Source: Longimicrobiaceae bacterium (GTDB taxonomy: Bacteria > Gemmatimonadota > Gemmatimonadetes > Longimicrobiales > Longimicrobiaceae). From it: a stretch of 64,000 nt of DNA. A program made the translations under genes and the position numbers. The stretch covers positions 186,001 through 250,000 of the forward strand of contig DASVBS010000060.1 of the NCBI GenBank assembly GCA_036375715.1. Direction: 5' to 3'. Under the pieces are notes generated by a model, which saw only the letters and a program-made list of their open reading frames with translations, did no database searches and had not been told where the DNA came from. Positions 9,881 to 18,386 of the stretch are shown here, piece by piece. Numbering within the stretch: the stretch's first letter is position 1; every line of letters begins with the position of its first letter.

Positions 9881-11062
9881 ATGATGATCTTCGAGTACGA
9901 GGAGCCGGTCACCCGGAATGCCCGAATGAAAGTAGTGGGCGTCGGGGGAGGTGGGGGAAACGCGGTTAACCGGATGATCCACGAAGACCTGGAAGGGGTT
10001 GAGTTCATCTCGATCAATACCGATGCTCAGGCATTAAAGCAGAACATGTCGGGCACGAAGGTTCAGATCGGGAAGAAGCTCACCCGCGGTCTGGGTGCCG
10101 GGGCCCGACCGGAGATCGGTCGCGCCGCCATGGAGGAGAGCCGCGACGAGGTCGCGAAGGTCCTGGAGGGGGCGGACCTGGTCTTCGTGACGGCGGGAAT
10201 GGGCGGTGGTACCGGCACCGGTGCCGCTCCGATCATTGGTGAGATGGCGCGCGAGATGGGAGCGCTCACCATCGCCATCGTCACCAAGCCCTTCCTCTTC
10301 GAGGGCAAGAAGCGGATGCGGCAGGCGGAGGAGGGTTTACAGGCCCTCAAGGCGGCGGTGGATACGGTGATCGTGGTGCCGAATGAGCGCCTCCTTTCGG
10401 TGGTGGGCCGGGGGACCTCCTTCAAGGACGCGCTGAAGAAAGCCGACGAGGTGCTGCTGAACGCGACGCGGGGGATCAGCGATCTCATTCGCGTCACCGG
10501 CGAAGTCAATGTTGACTTTGCCGACGTTCGCTCCATCATGAGCAACCGCGGCACTGCCCTCATGGGCACCGGCTTCGGGCGCGGCGAGAGCCGCGCGATG
10601 GAGGCGGCCCAGGAGGCGATCAGCAGTCCGCTTCTCGACAACATCTCCATCCACGGCGCTACCGGTGTGTTGATCAACATCACCGGCGGGGAGGATCTCG
10701 CGTTGGATGAGGTGACGACGATCAGCAGCATCATCCAGGAGGCGGCGGGTGATGAAGCCGAGATCATCTTCGGCGCCGTGCACGACACCTCGCTCGATGG
10801 GGAAGTGCGCGTCACGGTGATCGCGACCGGGTTCGACAAGTCTAGCTCGACGATGGATCGACGGGACAACATAATCCGTCCCGATTTCGGCCGTCGTCAG
10901 GAGCGACCGGCCGTGCGGACCACCCCTCTGCGGCCCGGCCTGGGCGCTTCGGACAACGACACGACGCGGCCCGCGCATCAGAGTGGGGAAACGAGGTTGG
11001 TCGAGCCCAGGCAGTCCAGCGACCTCGACATTCCGACGTTCATCCGCCGCCAGATGGATTGA
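9881..11062 (+). CDS. ftsZ: Cell division protein FtsZ
   Basis: FtsZ is the tubulin-like GTPase that forms the division ring. The protein (393 residues) has the N-terminal [15 protein letters not shown], the GTPase signature [12 protein letters not shown] near residue 108 and [12 protein letters not shown] variable linker of about 60 residues leads to the conserved C-terminal peptide [11 protein letters not shown], which binds FtsA. A strong GGAGGAGGG lies 7 nt before the ATG at 9881; a second ATG follows immediately. The unusually good ribosome site compared with its neighbours fits the high FtsZ demand. The stop overlaps the next gene. Confidence 0.98.
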   Translation: MMIFEYEEPVTRNARMKVVGVGGGGGNAVNRMIHEDLEGVEFISINTDAQALKQNMSGTKVQIGKKLTRGLGAGARPEIGRAAMEESRDEVAKVLEGADLVFVTAGMGGGTGTGAAPIIGEMAREMGALTIAIVTKPFLFEGKKRMRQAEEGLQALKAAVDTVIVVPNERLLSVVGRGTSFKDALKKADEVLLNATRGISDLIRVTGEVNVDFADVRSIMSNRGTALMGTGFGRGESRAMEAAQEAISSPLLDNISIHGATGVLINITGGEDLALDEVTTISSIIQEAAGDEAEIIFGAVHDTSLDGEVRVTVIATGFDKSSSTMDRRDNIIRPDFGRRQERPAVRTTPLRPGLGASDNDTTRPAHQSGETRLVEPRQSSDLDIPTFIRRQMD

Positions 11063-12393
11063 TGGCACGCTCTACACAGACGAATCCTTCGATGAATAAT
11101 CCCCAGCGAATCCTCGCGCTCTGCGTGTTCGCGGCTTTCGCCGTGGCGCTCGGGGGCGTCTTCGTCGCCCCGGACCGCCTGCTGTCGCGGAAGCCCGTCG
11201 CGACGGCGCTCCTCCCGGCCGCGCACGCGAACCCGGTGGATGTGAGCGTCGAAGATACGCTCCGCAGCGGAGAAACGCTGTCGCAGCTGCTGGCGAGGGT
11301 GAGGCTGGCGGAAGATGAGGCGCGTGCCCTGCTGGCGGAATTGCAGGAGTACCAGGACCCGCGTCGGATGCGCCCCGGCTCGGTGATCTCCTACCGTCGC
11401 TCGTACGTCGACGGGTCGGTCCGCGAGATGGAATTCAAGCTCGACGCCGACCGGATGCTCAGCATGCAGCGGACGGGCGACACCTGGACCGGCCAGATCG
11501 AGGAGGTTCCTGTCTACCAGGATACCGCGGTGCTGACGGGAACCGTGCTTACCTCCCTCTATTCCGCCCTTCTCCACGGCGAGGGTGACATTCCGCGCTC
11601 AGAGCGCGAGCAGGTCGCCGATCTACTCGCGGACCGGATCTTCGCCTGGCAGGTCGATTTCTCCCGCGACCTGCGCAAGGGAGACACCTTCCGGATCCTG
11701 TACGAGCGAGACGTGCGCCCCGACGGCACGGCCCGCTCCGGGCGCGTCCTGGCGGTGCAGTTCCACATCAATGGGCGCGACTACGAGGCCTATCGTCTCC
11801 CTGGCGAGAACGGGGCGGACGAATACTACGAGCGCGACGGTGAGTCGCTGCGCCGCGCCTTCCTCAAGGCCCCCCTGCAGTTCCGCCGGATCAGCTCCTC
11901 TTTCTCGTTGAGCCGCTTCCACCCGATTCTGCGCCGGAGCCGCCCTCACTACGGCATCGATTACTCCGCCTCCGCGGGTACGCCGGTTCGGGCCGTGGGC
12001 GACGGGACCGTCATCACCGCCGGCCGAACGGGCGGGTACGGGAACATGGTCGAGATCCGGCACAAGAACGGCTACACCACCCGCTACGCACACCTCCGCG
12101 GCTTCGCGAAGGGGATTCGTAAGGGCGTCCGGGTGAAGCAGGAGGACGTGATCGGCTACGTTGGCATGACGGGTCTCGCCACCGGACCCCACCTCCACTA
12201 CGAGTTCCGGAAGAACGGAAAACCCATCGATCCCAACAGCATCCAGCAGCTCTCGGGAGACCCGGTTCCGGCGGAGCGGCGGGCGGAGTTCGCCGCTGTG
12301 GTCAGATCGCATATCATGGCTCTGGACAGGACCAGCTCGCCGGTCCTGCTCGCGGATGCCCGCAACGTCATCCAGAGCCGCGCCAGTGAATGA
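11062..12393 (+). CDS. M23 (LytM) family cell-wall endopeptidase
   Basis: A secreted or membrane-anchored peptidoglycan peptidase. An N-terminal hydrophobic segment (about residues 15-35) is followed by a LysM/OapA-like region (RSGETLSQLLARVRLAEDEA) and a C-terminal M23 domain. The zinc and catalytic residues are intact: HYGIDYSA (HxxxD), YAHLRGF and PHLHYEF (HxH), so this is probably an active enzyme rather than an EnvC-type activator. ATG at 11062 overlaps the ftsZ stop; an ATG at 11092 would also keep the signal segment. Its coupling to ftsZ suggests a role in septal wall remodelling, which is inference. Confidence 0.85.
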   Translation: MARSTQTNPSMNNPQRILALCVFAAFAVALGGVFVAPDRLLSRKPVATALLPAAHANPVDVSVEDTLRSGETLSQLLARVRLAEDEARALLAELQEYQDPRRMRPGSVISYRRSYVDGSVREMEFKLDADRMLSMQRTGDTWTGQIEEVPVYQDTAVLTGTVLTSLYSALLHGEGDIPRSEREQVADLLADRIFAWQVDFSRDLRKGDTFRILYERDVRPDGTARSGRVLAVQFHINGRDYEAYRLPGENGADEYYERDGESLRRAFLKAPLQFRRISSSFSLSRFHPILRRSRPHYGIDYSASAGTPVRAVGDGTVITAGRTGGYGNMVEIRHKNGYTTRYAHLRGFAKGIRKGVRVKQEDVIGYVGMTGLATGPHLHYEFRKNGKPIDPNSIQQLSGDPVPAERRAEFAAVVRSHIMALDRTSSPVLLADARNVIQSRASE

Positions 12394-13138
12394 GTTGCGG
12401 AAGGAGCCCGTGCTCCTTCCAGCGATCGACCTGCGTCAGGGTCGCTGCGTGCGCCTGGAGAAAGGGGACGCGCAGCGGGAGACGGTCTACGATACCGATC
12501 CGTTTCGGGTTGCCGAGCAATTCGCCGAGGCCGGCGCTGAATGGCTCCACGTGGTGGACCTCGACGCCGCCTTCGGTGAGGGATCCAACCGACGGCTCAT
12601 CCGCGAGCTGGCGGAGCGCACGCCACTCCAGGTGCAGACGGGCGGGGGGCTTCGTACGGAGGCGGATCTCGAGGAGGTGCTCGACGGACCGGTTCGTCGA
12701 GCGGTGATCGGCACCGCGGCGGTGGAGGACCCATCGCTGGTCGAGCGCGCGGTGCAGCGCTGGGGCGTCGAACGTACCGTGGTCGGCCTCGACGCGCGCG
12801 GGCGAAGGCCGGCGGTGCGGGGATGGCGCGAGGAGAGCGGGATGGATCTCTTCGACCTCGGCCGCCTGCTTCACGCGCGCGGGGCGCGCATCGTGGTCTA
12901 CACCGACATCGAGCGGGATGGCATGCTGGCCGGCCCGAACCTGGAGACCTCGTTGGCGCTGGCCGAGGCGACCGGCCTGGAGGTGATCGTCTCCGGCGGC
13001 GTTGCGCGGCTCGAAGACGTGGAGGCCGTGGGACGCGCCGCCCGCGAGCGGGGCGGCATTGCCGGAGTGATCGTCGGCAAGGCGATCTACGAGGGCCGCG
13101 TCGACGTGGCCGACGCGCTCCGGCGTTTGCGAAGCTGA
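12386..13138 (+). CDS. hisA: HisA, ProFAR isomerase (histidine biosynthesis)
   Basis: HisA is the TIM-barrel isomerase that converts ProFAR to PRFAR in histidine synthesis. The 250-residue protein shows the two phosphate-binding halves of the HisA/HisF barrel: LPAIDLRQGRCVRLEKGD at the start, LHVVDLDAAFGEGSN, QTGGGLRTEADLE, VYTDIERDGMLAGPN (catalytic Asp pair) and VIVSGGVARLEDV. GTG at 12386 overlaps the peptidase gene by 8 nt, so it is probably co-transcribed with the ftsZ end of the dcw operon. No other his gene is near. Distinguishing HisA from the bifunctional PriA would need active-site comparison. Confidence 0.9.
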   Translation: MNELRKEPVLLPAIDLRQGRCVRLEKGDAQRETVYDTDPFRVAEQFAEAGAEWLHVVDLDAAFGEGSNRRLIRELAERTPLQVQTGGGLRTEADLEEVLDGPVRRAVIGTAAVEDPSLVERAVQRWGVERTVVGLDARGRRPAVRGWREESGMDLFDLGRLLHARGARIVVYTDIERDGMLAGPNLETSLALAEATGLEVIVSGGVARLEDVEAVGRAARERGGIAGVIVGKAIYEGRVDVADALRRLRS

Positions 13139-13165
13139 GAGAACGAGCCGGCCGATCGGGTGTAT

Positions 13166-13204
13166 CCGCCCGCGGGGTGTCCCCTCCGCGGGCGGGCTTC
13201 GTTT
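13166..13204 (+). terminator. Likely intrinsic terminator after hisA
   Basis: A perfect 10-bp GC stem (CCGCCCGCGG at 13166-13175 with CCGCGGGCGG at 13186-13195) is followed by GCTTCGTTT. The T tract is interrupted, so termination efficiency is uncertain, but it sits 28 nt after the hisA stop and would end the long dcw operon. Confidence 0.6.
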
Positions 13205-13234
13205 GGGAGCCGGCGTCGGAGGGGGTTGCAGGAA

Positions 13235-13447
13235 AATTACGAATTACGAATTACTGGCCATTCTTATGTCGTCCGGAACGAGGAAGGATCCCGGCCGATC
13301 CCGTGCTTGTACGCGATCCTTCGTTTCGCTCAGAATGACAAAGTCGTGATCTGGGTGACAAGCCGTGACCTAGGCAACCAGGCCATAATTCAAAATTCAA
13401 AATTCATAATTCAAAATTCAGATCCCGCAATTCGTAATTCGTAATTC
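13235..13447. repeat. Nested inverted-repeat element A between hisA and ftsY
   Basis: The gap 13139-13452 holds no gene. Outer arms are AT-rich heptamer arrays: GAATTAC-type units at 13235-13254 and GTAATTC-type units at 13427-13447, inverted to each other. Inside is a second inverted pair, 13268-13290 and 13315-13340; the right copy carries TTCGCTCAGAATGACA and the left is a diverged reverse copy. From memory this resembles a dispersed GTCATCCTGAGCGAAGCGAA motif seen in many bacterial genomes. An AATTCAAA-type array lies at 13385-13420. The arms contrast sharply with the GC-rich surroundings. Confidence 0.8.
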
Positions 13448-13452
13448 GAGTC

Positions 13453-14385
13453 ATGTCCCGGCTATTCAAGAAGAAGGAAGAATCCAGGAAGTCGCTCTGG
13501 GAGCGGATCCGCGACGTCGCGCTCACCGATGTCACGGTGCTGGCGCGGGGGGGCGTCGACGAGGGGTCGCTGGAGCGCCTCGAGGAGCTACTGATCGCCG
13601 CCGACTTCGGGGTGGCGGCCACGCTGCGGCTGGTCGGTGCGGTCGAGACTCTTGCATCCAGGGGAGAAGCCCGGTCGCACCAGGAATTCCTCGACGCCGT
13701 GCGGCGCGAGATCATCGCCATTCTTTCGGCGGGTCGCGCCGACACCGCGCTGCGCTTCAACTTCGACGGCGGCCCGACGGTGATCCTCATTGCCGGGGTG
13801 AACGGTGTCGGCAAGACCACCACCATCGGCAAGCTGGCGTATCGCTTCAAGCAGCAGGGACGAAAGCCGCTCATCGCCGCGGGCGATACCTTCCGCGCGG
13901 GAGCGATCGACCAGCTGCAGCGATGGGCAGAGCGCGTCGGGTGCGACTTCGTCGGCAGCGAGCCGGGCAGGGATCCGGCCGCGGTGGCCTTCGACGCGGT
14001 GGACACCGCCATGGCTAACAACGCCGACATCGCCATCATCGACACCGCGGGGCGGCTGCACACCCAGCACGGCCTGATGCAGGAGCTCGAGAAGATCCAG
14101 CGCGTCATCGCCCGCAAGCTCCCCGGTGCTCCGCACGAGCGGCTGCTGGTGCTCGACTCGACCGTCGGCCAGAACGCCATGGCCCAGGTGCGGACCTTCG
14201 GCGAGTCGATCGACCTCACCGGCCTCATCCTCACCAAGATGGACAGCACTGCCAAGGGCGGCGTGGTCGTCGCCCTCAAAGAGGAGTTCGACCTCCCGGT
14301 GAAATTCATCGGCGTCGGCGAGGGCATCGACGATCTGGTGCCGTTCGACATCGAGGAGTTTGCGGAGGAAGTGCTCACGGCTTGA
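13453..14385 (+). CDS. ftsY: Signal recognition particle receptor FtsY
   Basis: FtsY is the SRP receptor GTPase that docks ribosome-SRP complexes at the membrane. The 310-residue protein has only a short basic N-terminus (MSRLFKKKEE) instead of the long acidic A domain of E. coli, then the four-helix N domain and the G domain. GTPase motifs are GVNGVGKTTTIGKLA (about residue 117), AGDTFRAGAIDQL, IIDTAGRLHTQHGLM, LTKMDSTAKGG and GVGEGIDDLVPFD. The gene is bracketed by heptamer elements on both sides, and the first heptamer of element B overlaps its TGA stop. Confidence 0.95.
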   Translation: MSRLFKKKEESRKSLWERIRDVALTDVTVLARGGVDEGSLERLEELLIAADFGVAATLRLVGAVETLASRGEARSHQEFLDAVRREIIAILSAGRADTALRFNFDGGPTVILIAGVNGVGKTTTIGKLAYRFKQQGRKPLIAAGDTFRAGAIDQLQRWAERVGCDFVGSEPGRDPAAVAFDAVDTAMANNADIAIIDTAGRLHTQHGLMQELEKIQRVIARKLPGAPHERLLVLDSTVGQNAMAQVRTFGESIDLTGLILTKMDSTAKGGVVVALKEEFDLPVKFIGVGEGIDDLVPFDIEEFAEEVLTA

Positions 14386-14550
14386 ATTACGAATTACGAA
14401 TTACGAATTACGAATTACGAAGATTTCGGGCGCCGCGGGAAACTCGTACTCGCAACGCAGGGTGATTGTCTTTACTGGCGGCTCCTTCCAAGGAAGGCGT
14501 CGAGCCTCGAACTCCGAGACCCGCCGTCTGTAATTCGTAATTCGTAATTT
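14384..14550. repeat. Inverted heptamer element B between ftsY and recG
   Basis: Five perfect tandem GAATTAC units at 14384-14418 start on the ftsY stop codon. Three inverted units (GTAATTC, GTAATTC, GTAATTT) lie at 14530-14550. The roughly 110-nt interior is GC-rich, has no gene and does not resemble the interiors of the other elements. The arms could pair into a 20-bp AT-rich stem. Confidence 0.85.
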
Positions 14551-14582
14551 TTCAGAGAGTCTGCAATCTGCGCCGAGCTCCG

Positions 14583-16679
14583 ATGTCGTTGCCCTACCGC
14601 CCCCTCGACCGGCCCGTCCAGTTCCTGAAGGGGGTCGGTCCGCGGCGGTCGGCGTTGCTGGGGAAGTTGGGGTTGGTGACGGCGCGGGATGTCCTGTATC
14701 ACGTGCCGCGTCGCTACGAGGATGCCTCCACGATCCGTCCGATCCGGACACTGGAGGCCGGGATGGACGCGACAGTGGTCGGACGCATCGTTTCCCAGGG
14801 GGTGCTCCCCACCCGCAAGGGGCTGCGGATCTTCCAGGTGGTGCTGCGCGATCGCAGCGGGCTGATCGAGTGTGCCTGGCCAGGGCAGCCCTTCCTCGAC
14901 CGGGTTTTCCGCCCTGGCGACCTCGTGCTTGCCACCGGGACCGTGCGCTTCTTCCATGGGCGTCAGCTGCAGCCGCGCGAGTACGTCATTCTGGCGAGGG
15001 CGGGTGAGTCCGCCGGGGCCGAGGTTGGCGCTGTCTTCCCGGTCTACCCCGCCACCGAGGGCCTACCCCAGTGGCAGATGCGCAAGCTGATCCGGGCGAA
15101 CCTCGAGGATTTGCTGCGCGATCTGGCCGAGGAGGGGGACCCCATCCCGGCCGAGGTGCTGGACAGACACGGGCTGCCGCCGATCGAGGTCGCCCTTCGG
15201 TTCCTCCACCGCCCGGAGAGCCTGGTGGAAGCGGAGCAGGGGAGGCGCCGGCTCGCTTTCGACGAGTTGTTCTACCTGCAGCTCCTGCACGCCCGCACGC
15301 ACCACGAACAGAGCGTCGAGCGAAGGGGGATCGCCTTCGAGCGACGGGACACGTTGATGCGCCCATTCTACCGAAACCTTCCCTTCCAGCTGACGCGGGC
15401 GCAGAAGCGTGTTCTCCGCGAGATCGGCGAGGACATGGCGAGCGATCGTCGCATGCACCGTCTGCTGCAGGGGGACGTGGGTGCCGGCAAGACGGTGGTC
15501 GCCCTGATGGCCATGCTCCGGGCGGTGGAGAACGGCTATCAGGCCGCGCTCATGGCGCCGACGGAGATCCTCGCGGAGCAGCACGTCCGCACGCTGCGGT
15601 CGCTGCTGGGGGAGCTGCCGGTGCGCGTGCAGTTGCTCACCGGTCGCATGGGTGCGGCCGCGCGGCGGCAGGCCTTGAGGGCGATCGCAAGCGGCGAGGC
15701 GCAGATCGTCGTAGGCACCCACGCCCTCATCCAGGAGGGGGTGCGGTTCCATCGGCTCGGGTTAGCAGTAGTGGACGAGCAGCACCGGTTCGGCGTCCGT
15801 CAGCGTCTCACCCTCGCGGAGATGGGCGGCGGAGACGGGGATCCCGAGCCGGATGTCCTGCTGATGTCCGCCACCCCGATCCCGCGATCGCTGGCGCTTA
15901 CTCTCTACGGCGACCTCGACCTCTCAGTGCTCGACGAACGGCCTCCCGGGCGGCGTCCGGTCCGAACGGCGCTACGGCCGCCCTCGGCGCGTACGGCGGT
16001 GCTCGAGTTCGTTCGTGAGCAGGTGCGGGCCGGACGCCAGGCCTACCTGGTATTCCCGCTGGTGGAGGAGTCCGAGGCCATGCAGCTGAAGGCGGCCACC
16101 GACGAGTTCGAGCACCTCAGCCGCGAGGTCTTCCCGGAGCTACGCCTGGGACTGCTGCACGGCCAGATGCCCGGCGAGGAGAAGGACCGGGTGATGCGCG
16201 AGTTTGCGGCGGGGAAGATCGACGTCCTGGTAGCGACGAGCGTCGTGGAGGTGGGAATCGATGTTCCGAACGCGACGGTAATGGTGATCGAACACGCCGA
16301 GCGCTTCGGGCTGTCGCAGCTCCACCAGCTGCGCGGCCGGGTCGGGCGAGGGGGAGAACAAAGCTACTGCGTGCTGTTGCAGGCCCACCCCGGGGCGATC
16401 GAGCGGCTACGGCTGTTCGCGTCCACCGAGGATGGCTTCCGCATCGCGGAAGAGGATCTCCGGCTGCGCGGCCAGGGGGACCTCTTCGGCGAGCGACAGT
16501 CCGGAATCCCCGCCTTCCGCTTCGCCGACCTCTCCCGCGATGCTTCGCTGCTGATCGCGGCCCGAAGTGAAGCTCGGCGGTTGGTGGAGGACGATCCGAG
16601 CCTTACCGACCATCCTCGCCTCGCGCACGAACTGGAGCAGCGCTACGGCGAGCAGGCGCGCCTCTACCAGACCGGTTGA
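14583..16679 (+). CDS. recG: ATP-dependent DNA helicase RecG
   Basis: RecG remodels stalled replication forks and branched DNA. The 698-residue protein has an N-terminal wedge/OB region (helix-hairpin FLKGVGPRRSALLGKLG, then VPRRYED and the OB fold) and two helicase domains. Motifs visible are QGDVGAGKTVVALMAM (Walker A, about residue 300), APTEILAEQH, GTHALIQ, VVDEQHRFGVRQR (DEQH box), MSATPIPRSLALTLYGDLD, LLHGQMPGEEKD, ATSVVEVGIDVPNAT and QLRGRVGRG. The length is typical. It lies between element B and the Nramp-like gene. Confidence 0.97.
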   Translation: MSLPYRPLDRPVQFLKGVGPRRSALLGKLGLVTARDVLYHVPRRYEDASTIRPIRTLEAGMDATVVGRIVSQGVLPTRKGLRIFQVVLRDRSGLIECAWPGQPFLDRVFRPGDLVLATGTVRFFHGRQLQPREYVILARAGESAGAEVGAVFPVYPATEGLPQWQMRKLIRANLEDLLRDLAEEGDPIPAEVLDRHGLPPIEVALRFLHRPESLVEAEQGRRRLAFDELFYLQLLHARTHHEQSVERRGIAFERRDTLMRPFYRNLPFQLTRAQKRVLREIGEDMASDRRMHRLLQGDVGAGKTVVALMAMLRAVENGYQAALMAPTEILAEQHVRTLRSLLGELPVRVQLLTGRMGAAARRQALRAIASGEAQIVVGTHALIQEGVRFHRLGLAVVDEQHRFGVRQRLTLAEMGGGDGDPEPDVLLMSATPIPRSLALTLYGDLDLSVLDERPPGRRPVRTALRPPSARTAVLEFVREQVRAGRQAYLVFPLVEESEAMQLKAATDEFEHLSREVFPELRLGLLHGQMPGEEKDRVMREFAAGKIDVLVATSVVEVGIDVPNATVMVIEHAERFGLSQLHQLRGRVGRGGEQSYCVLLQAHPGAIERLRLFASTEDGFRIAEEDLRLRGQGDLFGERQSGIPAFRFADLSRDASLLIAARSEARRLVEDDPSLTDHPRLAHELEQRYGEQARLYQTG

Positions 16680-16688
16680 CGAGCATCC

Positions 16689-18248
16689 GTGCCACACGAC
16701 ACCACCGACTCCCAGTCGCCATCTCCGTCCCCATCGACCGCGCCGACGCTCGCTGCCGGCGGGATCGAATCGCCGCCCAGAACGTTCGGCTCCACCCTGC
16801 TCAAGCTCGGCCCGGGGATGATCATCGCGGGCTCCATCGTGGGCTCGGGTGAGCTGATTGCGACCACCAAGGTAGGCGCAGAGGCCGGATTCACCCTGCT
16901 CTGGCTCATCATCCTCGGGTGTGTGATCAAGGTCTTCGCCCAGGTCGAGCTGGGGCGGTACGCGATCACCTGGGGGCGCACACCGCTGAGCGCCCTGGAC
17001 GAGGTGCCCGGGCCCAGGCTGCGGGTGAACTGGCTCGTCTGGTACTGGGCGGCGATGACGGTGCTCATCGTCTCCCAGCAGGGCGGGATCGTCGGTGGCG
17101 TGGGGCAGGCGCTGGCGATCGCCTGGCCGCTGACCGAGGCGGGGGAAGCCTACGGGGCGGTTCAGGGCGAGGCGACGCGAGCGAGAGTGGAGGCGGCGCT
17201 GGCGCAGCGCACCGGAGCCGGCGACGTGGAGACGTTGCAGCTGGCAGCCGATTCGCTGGCCCTGCGTGCCGGCGCCCTACCCGAGCCGAATGACGCTTAC
17301 CTCTGGGCGGTGATCGTGGCCGTGATCACCGCGATCCTCCTGTACGTCGGGCGCTATCGGCTCATCCAGGCGGTTTCCACCATCCTGGTGATGGCGTTCA
17401 CCGCGATGACGGTAATCTCCGTGATCGCGCTGGAGGCGACCGTCTGGGGAGCAAGTGCCGCGGAGTTCTTCTCCGGCCTGGCTTTCCGGCTTCCGCCGGA
17501 GGCGCCGGGGGTCAGACCGGTGGCGACCGCTCTTGCCGCCTTCGGGATCATCGGCCTGGGCTCGGCCGAGCTGATCATGTACCCGTACTGGTGTCTCGAG
17601 AAGGGGTACGCCGTGTGGACCGGGCCGCGCGCCACGACGGAGAGCTGGGCCGAGCGCGCCCGCGGGTGGATCCGCGTGCTGCAGACCGACGCCTGGGTCT
17701 CGATGGTCGTGTATACCTTCGCAACCGTCGCCTTTTACATGCTCGGGGCGGGCGTGCTCTGGAGGGTAGGGTTGAATCCCGAAGGCGGAACGATGGTCCG
17801 GACGCTGGCCGAGATGTACGCACCTATCTTCGGCTCGTGGTCCCAGCCCCTCTTCCTGGTGGGGTCGTTCGCGGTTCTCTATTCGACCTTCTTCGTCGCC
17901 GCAGCCGGGAACGCTCGGATGGTCGCCGACGGCCTCGGTCTATTCGGTGCGCACGACGGACGGGAGGAGACCCGCGCCCGCTGGACGCGCATCATCAGTG
18001 TCCTCTGGCCACTGGTGGCTGTTGGAATCCTGATCTTCGTGCGCGCCCCCGTGGCCATGGTGCTCGCCAGCGGCGTTGCCCAGGCGGTCATGCTTCCCAT
18101 GCTCGGCGTAGCCGTCCTGTACTTCCGCTATCGCCGCCTGGACGAGCGCCTCGCCCCCGGCCTCGCCTGGGACATCTTCCTCTGGCTCTCCTGCGCCGGC
18201 TTCCTGCTGGTGGGAGGATGGGCAATAGCAAGCGTGCTCGGCGCGTAG
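16689..18248 (+). CDS. Nramp-related membrane transporter (atypical, lacks DPGN/MPHN)
   Basis: A 519-residue integral membrane protein with about eleven predicted helices and a Nramp/SLC11-like layout; GTG start at 16689 after a 9-nt gap from recG. The first helix reads KLGPGMIIAGSIVGSGELIA: the overall Nramp fold signature is there, but the canonical metal-binding DPGN is replaced by the VGSGE region. In helix 6 the usual MPHN becomes LIMYPYWCLEKG. A long soluble insert (about residues 150-200) separates helices 3 and 4. It therefore belongs to an Nramp-related clade with unknown substrate. The convergent iron operon next door suggests a metal link, but this is only context. Confidence 0.75.
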   Translation: MPHDTTDSQSPSPSPSTAPTLAAGGIESPPRTFGSTLLKLGPGMIIAGSIVGSGELIATTKVGAEAGFTLLWLIILGCVIKVFAQVELGRYAITWGRTPLSALDEVPGPRLRVNWLVWYWAAMTVLIVSQQGGIVGGVGQALAIAWPLTEAGEAYGAVQGEATRARVEAALAQRTGAGDVETLQLAADSLALRAGALPEPNDAYLWAVIVAVITAILLYVGRYRLIQAVSTILVMAFTAMTVISVIALEATVWGASAAEFFSGLAFRLPPEAPGVRPVATALAAFGIIGLGSAELIMYPYWCLEKGYAVWTGPRATTESWAERARGWIRVLQTDAWVSMVVYTFATVAFYMLGAGVLWRVGLNPEGGTMVRTLAEMYAPIFGSWSQPLFLVGSFAVLYSTFFVAAAGNARMVADGLGLFGAHDGREETRARWTRIISVLWPLVAVGILIFVRAPVAMVLASGVAQAVMLPMLGVAVLYFRYRRLDERLAPGLAWDIFLWLSCAGFLLVGGWAIASVLGA

Positions 18249-18269
18249 CGCCGAGCACGCATTTTGTTT
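18232..18269 (+). terminator. Intrinsic terminator overlapping the stop of the Nramp-like gene
   Basis: A perfect 13-bp stem, GCGTGCTCGGCGC at 18232-18244 and GCGCCGAGCACGC at 18248-18260, with a 3-nt loop, is followed by ATTTTGTTT. The loop and the second arm contain the TAG stop (18246-18248), so the last four codons are part of the hairpin. Confidence 0.85.
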
Positions 18270-18386
18270 GAATTTTGTATTTTGAATTGAAGGGGGCGCC
18301 AGCCTCGCGGCTGGTATTACGAAATACGACCTAAGCAGAACGCTTCGCGCCTCCAATTCAAAATTCAAAATTCGAAATCCAAAATT
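18261..18386. repeat. Inverted AATTCAAA-type element C between two convergent operons
   Basis: The left arm, 18261-18289, is built from ATTTTGAATTG-like units; the right arm, 18354-18386, is built from CAATTCAAAATTC-like units. The arms are near-perfect inverted copies about 65 nt apart. The left arm supplies the T tract of the preceding terminator and the right arm abuts the stop codon of the small reverse-strand gene. The unit is the same octamer seen inside element A. Confidence 0.75.

Noticed and set aside
13139-13234. Possible small RNA in the hisA-ftsY gap
   Set aside because: The only structured part is the terminator, and no promoter or conserved fold could be identified.
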